Source: Acinetobacter colistiniresistens (lineage in GTDB: Bacteria > Pseudomonadota > Gammaproteobacteria > Pseudomonadales > Moraxellaceae). Taken from it: a stretch of 64,000 nucleotides of DNA. The stretch lies in assembly GCF_024582815.1 (NCBI RefSeq), contig NZ_CP102099.1, positions 1,612,001-1,676,000 of the forward strand, given 5' to 3'. Positions within the stretch are counted from its first letter, which is position 1. Every line of letters begins with the position of its first letter. A program made the position numbers and the translations under genes. The notes below the pieces were generated by a model that made no database searches, had not been told where the DNA came from, and worked only from the letters and a program-made list of their open reading frames with translations. This document shows, piece after piece, positions 50,963 to 59,031 of the stretch.

Positions 50963-51280
50963 ATGAAAAAACCAAACTATACCCCCGAAATTAGAGAAAG
51001 AGCGGTTCAATTACTAATTGAATCTGAAAAAGATTATCCATCGAATTGGGCAGCAGTTTCCGCAATTGCTCCTAAAATTGGCTGTACTCCTGAAACACTT
51101 CGTGTTTGGTATCAAAAATACTTAGATCAACAAAATCCCGCCAAAGTACAACAGGTATCTGACCAAGAAAAAATGAAGCAAATGGAACGTGAAATTAAAG
51201 AATTAAAACGTGCCAATGAAATTCTACGTAAAGCAGCCGCTTTTTTCGCCCAGGCGGAGCTCGACCGCCCACACAAATAA
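50963..51280 (+). CDS. IS3-family OrfA (helix-turn-helix)
   Basis: 105 residues. HTH region (TPEIRERAVQLLIES, IGCTPETLRVWYQKY) and C-terminal leucine-zipper-like coiled coil (EREIKELKRANEILRKAAAFF). The stop codon overlaps the orfB ATG by one base (TAATG). Most IS3 elements also make an OrfAB fusion by -1 frameshifting; the A and T runs near 51169 and 51241 are possible sites. Confidence 0.9.
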   Translation: MKKPNYTPEIRERAVQLLIESEKDYPSNWAAVSAIAPKIGCTPETLRVWYQKYLDQQNPAKVQQVSDQEKMKQMEREIKELKRANEILRKAAAFFAQAELDRPHK

Positions 51281-52182
51281 TGGTGGATTTTATCCATAAC
51301 AATAAGGCGTTATATGGTGTTGAAGCGATTTGTAGAATTTTACCGATTGCAGCTTCGACCTATTATCGGGCTTTAGATTTCGTTGATAACCCAGAACATC
51401 GAGCGAAACGTGCTCTGCATGATTTACATCATGCAGAGCAAATCAAACGTATTTGGAAAGAAAGTTCAGGTCGATATGGTGTACGTAAAGTTTGGCAAAA
51501 ATTGAAACGTGAGGGTTATGTTATTGCACGTTGTACAGTTGCTCGATTGATGCAAAAGCTAGGTATACAAGGTGTTTGGCGTGGTAAGAATAAACAAACC
51601 ACCCGTAGCCGAGATGATCAAAAACGAGCAGATGATTTAGTGAAACGGAATTTTAGTGCTGATCGACCTGACCAATTATGGGTCAGTGACTTTACGTATA
51701 TTCAAACACATTCAGGCTGGGTCTATACCGCCTTTATTATTGATGTGTTCTCACGAGCAATTGTTGGATGGAAAGTATCTACACGGATGAATACAGATAT
51801 GGTGCTCGATGCATTGGAGCAAGCATTGCACGATCGAGGCATGCCAAAGAATGTGATTCATCATTCCGATAGAGGTGTTCAATATCTTTCTATTCGCTAT
51901 ACCAATCGTTTAGATGCTGCAAATTTACGAGCATCAGTCGGTACGACAGGTGATTCATACGATAATGCTCTGGCTGAAACGGTGAATGGCTTATACAAAA
52001 CAGAGGTGATTGAATATTTAAAAGCAGATTGGCAAGGTTTAGCAGATGTACAACTTGCGACACTAAACTGGGTAGATTGGTTCAATAAAAAGCGTGTACA
52101 CAGTGCACTGGGTTATGTATCGCCTTTTGAGTTTGAAGCAATGTACTATGATAAGATTAACCCGTTAGGTCAGGTGGCCTAA
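51280..52182 (+). CDS. IS3-family OrfB (DDE integrase)
   Basis: 300 residues with the DDE core: Asp in LWVSDFTYIQT, Asp in HHSDRGVQY, Glu in NALAETVNGLYKTE, plus an HTH_21 domain near the N-terminus (RYGVRKVWQKLKREG). Supplies catalytic function, probably as OrfAB. Confidence 0.95.
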   Translation: MVDFIHNNKALYGVEAICRILPIAASTYYRALDFVDNPEHRAKRALHDLHHAEQIKRIWKESSGRYGVRKVWQKLKREGYVIARCTVARLMQKLGIQGVWRGKNKQTTRSRDDQKRADDLVKRNFSADRPDQLWVSDFTYIQTHSGWVYTAFIIDVFSRAIVGWKVSTRMNTDMVLDALEQALHDRGMPKNVIHHSDRGVQYLSIRYTNRLDAANLRASVGTTGDSYDNALAETVNGLYKTEVIEYLKADWQGLADVQLATLNWVDWFNKKRVHSALGYVSPFEFEAMYYDKINPLGQVA

Positions 52183-52221
52183 CTTAAATAAAAAAGTCTC
52201 CGACAAACCCGGTACGGTTCA

Positions 52222-52265
52222 TCATTTATAAAAAATGGAACTTACACAAAATAATTTACAGGCTC
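52222..52265 (-). mobile_element. 44-bp terminal remnant of the IS256-family element
   Basis: Exact reverse complement of positions 8290-8333, i.e. one end of the IS256-family element. It begins at the IS3 right end and stops at GGCTC, the outer tip. The IS3 copy evidently inserted into (or recombined with) an IS256 copy whose remainder is gone. Confidence 0.88.
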
Positions 52266-52565
52266 GCCATAAGGATTCAGATGAACAATAATGTAACTTT
52301 AGCTTGTAAGCTTTATTAGAAGCTTATGTGGTATATGAGAATGAATACAACACAAGTGCTCATGTTTTACAGCTCTTTAGTTTAGAGACTTTACTGGGTT
52401 ATTAATATAATGAATATCTCTTTAATATCTTAAGTAGTATTGCTCTAATTTATATTTATTCATAATTGATTGTGGATAATCAATTCATTACATAGAAGAA
52501 GAAAATTATGTAAAAATTTAAATAGCTTCCTAGTTATATGTACTTCACACAAACTAGGAAAATCA
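52266..52565. other. Spacer before the YagK/YfjJ-like gene, no gene seen
   Basis: 300 bp of AT-rich DNA. A small hairpin (AGCTTGTAAGCT near 52301) is present; no ORF of note. Confidence 0.4.
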
Positions 52566-53483
52566 ATGAATACATCTATTCCTACTCTTAATGAATCTAA
52601 AGTATTAGTTGAGATAGAAAAATTCATTATCTCTATGTCGTATGAGAGCTATACTGAGCAAGGTTTTAAAGATGGTTTAATGGAGTTCATTCCTCAATTT
52701 AAGGCAATTTATAAATCTCACTTAAAATATGCTCAAGGTATTGAGACCTTTCATTTTTTGATGAAAGCTATTGATGAAATGTTGAATGGTCAACCTATCT
52801 CTGCTGTAAAGCATCTTACTCATAGACAAATAGCTTTATTGTTAGAGCGTTTAAGAGAGGGTAAGTTGAATATTGCACTTGAGATCATCCAATTAAAGGC
52901 TCAAGAAAAACGTAATCAGCGTAGTCTTCGCGAGTATCTACAAAAACTAACTCAGCATTACTCCAAACTATTATTTATTCGTATAGATTTGAGTGTTGAG
53001 CTCAAACATCAGCATACTGTAGATATTGAGCAATTTAATGCCTATCTACGCACTTTTATAAATAGAGTGCAAAACCAAGATACTTGCTTTAAAGGTCTAC
53101 AAGGTTACGCATGGGCTTTAGAGCATGGGGAGCAGAAGGGTTATCACTGTCATCTTCTACTAATCTATGATGGGCATAAACATCAAAAAGACTTCGGAAT
53201 GGCAATACAGGTTGGGCAGTGTTGGAGTGAGATTACGGCTAACCAAGGTTATTACTTTATTTCTAACTCCCCTGAGTACAAGGAGCAACTTCTACGGAAG
53301 GGTAAGTTGGGTATTGGTATGATTCATAGGAGTAGACCTGAACAAATTCAGAACGCAATCAATGCAGCTATGTATTTGGTGAATCCTGAGAAAGATAACC
53401 AACATCTTCGCGCAAGAATTAAGGATATGCGTAGCTTTGGCAAAGGACAGTACGAGCTTAATAAGCGTAGAGGGACTATTTAA
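52566..53483 (+). CDS. YagK/YfjJ (inovirus Gp2-like) replication-type protein
   Basis: 305 residues from ATG 52566 (MNTSIPTLNESKV), chosen because AGGA lies six bases upstream; the frame itself opens at 52470. The C-terminal half has LLFIRIDLSVE, GLQGYAWALEHGEQKGYHCHLLLIYDG (in pieces, with an HxH pair) and QGYYFISNSPE, the pattern of the YagK/YfjJ family related to rolling-circle initiators of inoviruses and to proteins in P4-like islands. It may support replication of the excised island. The N-terminal 120 residues are helical and unfamiliar. Confidence 0.75.
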   Translation: MNTSIPTLNESKVLVEIEKFIISMSYESYTEQGFKDGLMEFIPQFKAIYKSHLKYAQGIETFHFLMKAIDEMLNGQPISAVKHLTHRQIALLLERLREGKLNIALEIIQLKAQEKRNQRSLREYLQKLTQHYSKLLFIRIDLSVELKHQHTVDIEQFNAYLRTFINRVQNQDTCFKGLQGYAWALEHGEQKGYHCHLLLIYDGHKHQKDFGMAIQVGQCWSEITANQGYYFISNSPEYKEQLLRKGKLGIGMIHRSRPEQIQNAINAAMYLVNPEKDNQHLRARIKDMRSFGKGQYELNKRRGTI

Positions 53484-53522
53484 GCTGAGTAAAAGCGTTC
53501 AACAGGATAGGTGGTATGAAAG

Positions 53523-53557
53523 TGGGATGTGTAATGTATTACTGCAATACACATCCT
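53523..53557. repeat. Inverted repeat between two convergent genes
   Basis: GGATGTGT and ACACATCC, with inner GTATT/AATAC, form a bulged hairpin between the YagK/YfjJ-like and NYN genes. It may act as a terminator; it lacks a strong T run. Confidence 0.4.
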
Positions 53558-53600
53558 ATGTAATAATAATTAATCCAATCAATACAGCTATCTTTGGGGG

Positions 53601-54365
53601 TTAGGAAACTTTAAGTCGAATATACATATGATAAATTTGAGATGAGTCATTCGGTTTACGTTTATCTATTTCCAGATAATTTAAATTTTCTACTAATGCG
53701 CTTAGTTTCTCATAACCGTAACTACGAGGATCGAAGGATGGGTCACTTTTAATCATATATCCACCTACTCCAGATAAAGCAGCCCAATCTGAATCTTTGG
53801 ATGAAGCATTAATAGCAACTTTTAGTGCATCTTTTAACTTTTTATCTTTAGATAAGGCAACTTTTCTAGGCACTTTGGGCTGTTTCAGATCCTCTGTTTC
53901 AGTTGATGCTACTTCTTCAACTTTAGGTGTAAGATTTTCAACAAAAATAAATTGATCACATGCAACAATGAAGGCATTCGGAGTCTTTTTTTCTCCAAAC
54001 CCATATACAACTAATCCATTTTCTCGAATTCTTGTTGCTAATCTTGTAAAGTCACTATCTGAAGAGATCAAGCAGAACCCATCTAAATGACTCTGATGCA
54101 GTAGGTCCATTGCATCAATGATTAGAGCAGAGTCGGTTGCATTTTTCCCAGACGTATAGCTAAATTGTTGGACTGGTTGAATTGCATGTTTATGTAATTC
54201 TTCTTTCCATGATTTTAAGTTTGGTTTAGTCCAATCACCATAGATTCTTTTGATGTGGGCTGTGCCAAAACGAGCGATTTCTTTTAGTAAGTTTTCACAA
54301 ACAGAAGCTTGAGCATTGTCAGCATCGATCAAGACTGCAAGTTTTAAATTATTTGTTTCAGACAT
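53601..54365 (-). CDS. NYN-domain RNase-like protein with C-terminal LOTUS domain
   Basis: 254 residues, intact. NYN (PIN-like) domain: Asp in AVLIDADNAQ, then IYGDWTKPN, the Asp/Asp of NATDSALIIDAMDLL, and ISSDSDFTRLATRIRE; all acidic metal ligands are present. After a charged linker (about 150-175) a C-terminal OST-HTH/LOTUS-like domain (LKDALKVAINA ... DPRSYGYEKLSALVENL) follows. Family members are thought to cleave structured RNA. The only intact non-IS, non-replication gene in the middle of the island; a defence or regulatory role is possible. Confidence 0.88.
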   Translation of the reverse strand: MSETNNLKLAVLIDADNAQASVCENLLKEIARFGTAHIKRIYGDWTKPNLKSWKEELHKHAIQPVQQFSYTSGKNATDSALIIDAMDLLHQSHLDGFCLISSDSDFTRLATRIRENGLVVYGFGEKKTPNAFIVACDQFIFVENLTPKVEEVASTETEDLKQPKVPRKVALSKDKKLKDALKVAINASSKDSDWAALSGVGGYMIKSDPSFDPRSYGYEKLSALVENLNYLEIDKRKPNDSSQIYHMYIRLKVS

Positions 54366-54554
54366 TGATTGATTTCTATCAAGAAATTAATTAAATCTAT
54401 AATGAAATAATAGTAAATACAACATCTTGTTGTTTTTATTGTTTCAAATATATTTTTGTACTATGTTAATTTTATCAAATTAACATAGTCTGGATTATAG
54501 TGTTTGAACCGTACCGGGTTTGTCGGAGACTCAATATTCTGAGAGACTATTCCG

Positions 54555-54868
54555 ATGAAAAACCAAACTATACCCCGAAATTAGAGAAAGAGCGGTTCAA
54601 TTACTAATTGAATCTGAAAAAGATTATCCATCGAATTGGGCAGCAGTTTCCGCAATTGCTCCTAAAATTGGCTGTACTCCTGAAACACTTCGTGTTTGGT
54701 ATCAAAAATACTTAGATCAACAAAATCCCGCCAAAGTACAACAGGTATCTGACCAAGAAAAATGAAGCAAATGGAACGTGAAATTAAAGAATTAAAACGT
54801 GCCAATGAAATTCTACGTAAAGCAGCCGCTTTTTCGCCCAGGCGGAGCTCGACCGCCCACACAAATAA
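54555..54868 (+). pseudogene. IS3-family OrfA, frameshifted
   Basis: Same as the OrfA at 50963 but with A6 to A5 right after the ATG, C5 to C4 a few bases on, A6 to A5 near 54760 and T6 to T5 near 54832. No OrfA can be read. Confidence 0.88.
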
Positions 54869-55770
54869 TGGTGGATTTTATCCATAACAATAAGGCGTTA
54901 TATGGTGTTGAAGCGATTTGTAGAATTTTACCGATTGCAGCTTCGACCTATTATCGGGCTTTAGATTTCGTTGATAACCCAGAACATCGAGCGAAACGTG
55001 CTCTGCATGATTTACATCATGCAGAGCAAATCAAACGTATTTGGAAAGAAAGTTCAGGTCGATATGGTGTACGTAAAGTTTGGCAAAAATTGAAACGTGA
55101 GGGTTATGTTATTGCACGTTGTACAGTTGCTCGATTGATGCAAAAGCTAGGTATACAAGGTGTTTGGCGTGGTAAGAATAAACAAACCACCCGTAGCCGA
55201 GATGATCAAAAACGAGCAGATGATTTAGTGAAACGGAATTTTAGTGCTGATCGACCTGACCAATTATGGGTCAGTGACTTTACGTATATTCAAACACATT
55301 CAGGCTGGGTCTATACCGCCTTTATTATTGATGTGTTCTCACGAGCAATTGTTGGATGGAAAGTATCTACACGGATGAATACAGATATGGTGCTCGATGC
55401 ATTGGAGCAAGCATTGCACGATCGAGGCATGCCAAAGAATGTGATTCATCATTCCGATAGAGGTGTTCAATATCTTTCTATTCGCTATACCAATCGTTTA
55501 GATGCTGCAAATTTACGAGCATCAGTCGGTACGACAGGTGATTCATACGATAATGCTCTGGCTGAAACGGTGAATGGCTTATACAAAACAGAGGTGATTG
55601 AATATTTAAAAGCAGATTGGCAAGGTTTAGCAGATGTACAACTTGCGACACTAAACTGGGTAGATTGGTTCAATAAAAAGCGTGTACACAGTGCACTGGG
55701 TTATGTATCGCCTTTTGAGTTTGAAGCAATGTACTATGATAAGATTAACCCGTTAGGTCAGGTGGCCTAA
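54868..55770 (+). CDS. IS3-family OrfB, copy 2
   Basis: 300 residues, identical to the OrfB at 51280 as far as I can compare. The frame runs upstream to 54799 because of the shifted OrfA region, but the conserved start is ATG 54868. Confidence 0.92.
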   Translation: MVDFIHNNKALYGVEAICRILPIAASTYYRALDFVDNPEHRAKRALHDLHHAEQIKRIWKESSGRYGVRKVWQKLKREGYVIARCTVARLMQKLGIQGVWRGKNKQTTRSRDDQKRADDLVKRNFSADRPDQLWVSDFTYIQTHSGWVYTAFIIDVFSRAIVGWKVSTRMNTDMVLDALEQALHDRGMPKNVIHHSDRGVQYLSIRYTNRLDAANLRASVGTTGDSYDNALAETVNGLYKTEVIEYLKADWQGLADVQLATLNWVDWFNKKRVHSALGYVSPFEFEAMYYDKINPLGQVA

Positions 55771-55812
55771 CTTAAATAAAAAAGTCTCCGACAAACCCGG
55801 TACGGTTCAGTT

Positions 55813-56345
55813 ATGAAGAAATGGAAGGTTTTACCTACCACCCAATTTTTGAGACACAACGACTCAACTTTAAGTAAGCAAAGAAAGCAACAAATACATG
55901 CCAAGATTTCGGCTAAAACTTCTATTGTTCTTCCAACTGCTGTTGAGGAAAGTAATGATCCACAAGAAGCTGATTTACAATATGATGAAGCTGTAACTTG
56001 GATTAGAGAGAATACGAGAGGCAATGATTTCAATGTTTTATTAACTGATAATATTAATTATGGTTTTATCAGAAATTGTTTAGGGTTAAAGTTTTATGCA
56101 ATTGGCATCTGTATATTAGTTCTATTGGTTTTTATTGTTCTTTTTTTCTTTTCTATCCTACAGATAGTTTTAGTAGAGAAGCTATTTTAGCCTTTTTAAA
56201 GGTGCAAAAAATGGCTATTTGGCTTACGGTAGGATTAACATTAGTCATGTTGATTTTATGGATAGCTGTTGTAACAGAATTCAAAGTTACAAAAGCAGCT
56301 CACAAGTATGCTAACTCTTTATTAAATTCAACATATAAACTTTAA
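55813..56345 (+). pseudogene. Two-helix membrane protein related to the one at 49709; one frameshift
   Basis: 177 residues if one T is restored in the T run near 56140. The soluble part (KKWKVLPTTQFLRHNDSTLSK, in pieces; EAVTWIRENTRGNDFNVLLTDNINYGFIRNCLGLKF) aligns with the 49709 product (TKWGGAPTTLILRHSNNELDK; AINYLKEKTRD; KENMNCGFSRNLLAFK). Two helices follow, then a KYANSLLN tail like the other's YAKRLLSS. It lacks the first two helices of its relative. An in-frame stop lies upstream of the IS, so ATG 55813 is probably native, and IS3 copy 2 has cut it from its promoter. Its end overlaps that of the convergent JAB gene by 18 bp. Confidence 0.68.
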
Positions 56346-56813
56346 TTTATAAGAGTGCGTTGCAGTGTGGAAGGAAACATATAACCCTTCAGGAAATGTT
56401 TTTCTTCCAACTATGATCATGAGAAAACCAACGAAATCATGAATACTTTCTTTGACTAGCTTTTTCATTGAGTTCTCATCTGTAGATGAAGGAAAGGGGA
56501 TATCTTGTGGATGTGTATGCCAGTCCCCTAAGAAATGTAAACCTAACTTATAATTTTCTTTAATTTCTGCTTGCTCGGCTTTAGCATTAGGTACATACCC
56601 GAATCTTGTTCGCCAATCTTGCGGACGAGGGCCTGTAATACCGATTATTTTAGTTGTATTGTGACCATTATACGAACCGAATAGTTGGCCTCCTGCTTCT
56701 CTAGAAAAGCAGGATTTTTGCTTATATTTTTCTAAATGTTCTAAAACTTCTGGTGAGAACTCGACAAAACCTAAATTTTCAGGTAATTCAAATGTCATTT
56801 TATTGTATTTCAT
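56328..56813 (-). CDS. JAB/JAMM-type isopeptidase (Cap3-like)
   Basis: 161 residues. The JAMM metal site is complete: Glu in SREAGGQLFG, then GDWHTHPQDIPFPSSTD, i.e. H-x-H followed by Ser and Asp at the canonical spacing. The eukaryotic relatives remove ubiquitin; bacterial Cap3 removes the C-terminal target from Cap2-made conjugates. ATG 56813 overlaps the E2-E1 stop (ATGA), so the two are translationally coupled. The most intact member of the module. Confidence 0.88.
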   Translation of the reverse strand: MKYNKMTFELPENLGFVEFSPEVLEHLEKYKQKSCFSREAGGQLFGSYNGHNTTKIIGITGPRPQDWRTRFGYVPNAKAEQAEIKENYKLGLHFLGDWHTHPQDIPFPSSTDENSMKKLVKESIHDFVGFLMIIVGRKTFPEGLYVSFHTATHSYKLKFIC

Positions 56814-58572
56814 TTCTTTTTCTTACATTGATTGCAAATATTACAGTTGAAAAGAGCTGTTTTTTCATACTCGAAAGCTCCATTAAAACCATTAGGCCTA
56901 TACTTTAAGTGTTCTTGACTCCATTCTCCATGATGTTCTTTAATTTGGGAGGTAGGGCCAGCATATACACGATGCACTGAATTCTTAACTTTGTGGGTTA
57001 AAAAATCAATTGATAGACGGGTAACTATGAATTCTGCTCGACTAGCATCCAATGGGCCATAAGGTTGAAAAAGTGTGCCACACGCTGGTTCTGTTTGCAT
57101 ATAACCGCCTTGATCCCATTTTGTTTCTGGATTTTTTAGGATACCATTTTCATCCAATATACATTTTAATGAAATTTCTTGATCAAGTATGGCAACAGCA
57201 TGTGAAGCCACCCCATTTTCATCTAACCAGCCATAAATTATGGGTTGTGGGGGGGAATAACTGTCTTGCCAATCAGAGAGCTGCCCTTCAGCGCTCCACT
57301 CACCCATACAAGATATAATAAGATTATTATCATTAATGATATTAGAATGCTCTTTGAATACTTGTTGCCAAGTTTTAGGATAGCTTTCTACTTTGAGATG
57401 AGGGTATTTTTTCCTATTTCTAATTTTAATTCGTCAGATTTATATTTATTTGTTGAATTGATACCTAAAGCATGTCTACCTATATTTGAAGGAACTAAGA
57501 TTTCAGGATCAATAAGAATTAAGTTACCAATACCAGACTGGGCAAGACGCATAGCAACCTGTGATCCTAATGAGCCACACCCCAAGATTAATACTTTTGC
57601 ATTCTCAAGATACACTAGACTTCCATTTTGATCCCTACCATGTACCCATTGTGCATCAAGTCGTTGAACATCCTTATTCTTTAGCATTCCTCTTTTTCTT
57701 CGTAATAATAGGTTGATCCTTTGATTATATACTTTCTTTCTTCTGAAGCCATTGAGACTTTGTGCACTTAATTCTGTTGCAATAAGGCCTATCCCATTAG
57801 GTGACTGAGCACCTAATACAATTAATGCTTTTTCATTAAAAGGAATGTTTGAAAGAACTCTAATAATCTCATTTGAAGTATTACGTAATAGCTTTAAAAG
57901 GGCTCTTGGATTTTTAGGAAACGGTGGCGTTGGTGGCGTGCTCAGGAAACCAAAAACTCCAACTTTAATATCCGAAATATCAAAATAAATATTTTCATTT
58001 TTTAACCAAGATTCTATCTGTTCTATATTTTCTCCAACCAATTGATATTTTTTAGAGGTCCATATATAAGTTAAACGAGCGGTACGGTTATTAATATTTA
58101 ATAGTGATTTAATCGCGATAGATTTATTCGAATGATCCCAGTAAGATAAAAATTCTTTACTAAACTCTTCTTTTATATAATTTTCATCATTTTGGCATCG
58201 TTCTATTAACTCAATTGCGTTTAGAAGACATTGATGAATATTAGCTTCAATTTCAATTGTATTTAAAAGAGGTAAACACAAGAGTCCATTAGGTTCAACA
58301 TGAGGCCATTTTAAGAAATTATCCGTATCTTTATATGCTATTCGGATAGGGGAGTAAGGAAAGTATTCATCTAATAAAATATGGAAATTGAATATTTGAT
58401 TTGAGGTTTGCAAACTTATTGCCCACCCACAAATGAAAATCTTACCTGTGTAAGAAGAAAGTACTTTAGTTGCTAATGTCTTAACGACATTAGCATTAGC
58501 CTGTAACCATTTCCACAACAGCGTTTTGGATGAATCAAACGTACTTCCAGAACTTTGAAGCGATTTAAGCAT
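56810..58572 (-). pseudogene. E2-E1 fusion, Cap2/ThiF-type ubiquitin-transfer enzyme; one frameshift
   Basis: 587 residues if one A is restored in the A run at about 57409-57414 (GGAAAAAATACC); otherwise two frames, 58572-57388 and 57307-56810. N-terminal E2-like domain with its active Cys in WPHVEPNGLLCLP; a linker; then an E1/ThiF domain with ATP loop LILGCGSLGSQVAMRLA, LIDPEILVPSNIGRHALG and the E1 Cys in TEPACGTLFQPYG. The order E2 then E1 is that of CBASS Cap2. The start ATG 58572 overlaps the MBL stop by 8 bp and the stop overlaps the JAB start, forming an operon MBL-E2/E1-JAB. Confidence 0.85.
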
Positions 58573-59031
58573 ATCTACGACCACTAGCTTTTTCTGTTTC
58601 TCTTGGTGTTACACCTGGTTCTGCACCGAAGAATCCTCCACCTTTCTTAGTACCTAATTGTGGCCCTGTTGAAGTAATTTCTATTGTTAGGACATCTTCT
58701 TTACATTCCTCAGCTACACATAGAAATTTTCCATTAACTCCATTTAAAATCTCCTCGTATTCTTCTTTTGCTCGAATACATGGAGGATCATTTTCATCAT
58801 CTTGTATCGTTTTGCTACTTGCGATAATAAATGCTTGATTTTTAGCTTGTGCTAATGCTTGACGAGCATCTACATCTACCACTGCTTCACGTTTCTTTTC
58901 TGACCAACTATCATGCGATAAAGAATGCCATGAACAATGATGAGGAGAAAGTAATACATTGTATTCTAATCTTTCTTTTTTCAATGAGTTACGACGCCAA
59001 ACTCGTTCCCAATTCTGTACTTCTGCGTCGG
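58565..59031 (-). pseudogene. Metallo-beta-lactamase-fold protein, C-terminal tail
   Basis: The minus-strand frame reads DAEVQNWERVWRRNSLKKER, then LLSPHHCSWHSLSHDSWSE, SSKTIQDDENDPPCIRAKEEY and a C-terminal extension ending GVTPRETEKASGRRYA. The DAEVxNW and SPHHCSWH segments are late metal-site strands of a ComEC-like MBL hydrolase. Coding sense continues upstream of the apparent TTG at 58984 to about 59031, where it meets the lipase fragment on the other strand; the N-terminal two thirds are missing. It overlaps the E2-E1 start. Confidence 0.72.

Larger units (their letters stand above)
50913..52221 (+). mobile_element. IS3-family element, copy 1
   Basis: 1309 bp. Perfect 27-bp terminal inverted repeats beginning TGAACCGTACCGGGTTTG. 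Flanking triplets differ (ATC left, TCA right), so no 3-bp target duplication survives; the left neighbour is the MBL head and the right neighbour a 44-bp IS256 end. Both ORFs are intact. IS51-group-like; exact name not assigned. Confidence 0.92.
54505..55809 (+). mobile_element. IS3-family element, copy 2
   Basis: 1305 bp, apparently identical to copy 1 except for four one-base contractions in homopolymers. GTT on both sides (54502-54504 and 55810-55812) is a clean 3-bp target duplication, so this copy moved in directly. It sits immediately before the ATG of the membrane-protein gene at 55813. Confidence 0.93.

Noticed and set aside
49709..58984. Calling the module a type II CBASS
   Set aside because: E2-E1 and JAB fit, but no CD-NTase frame is present on either strand in the island, and an MBL gene is in the operon instead.
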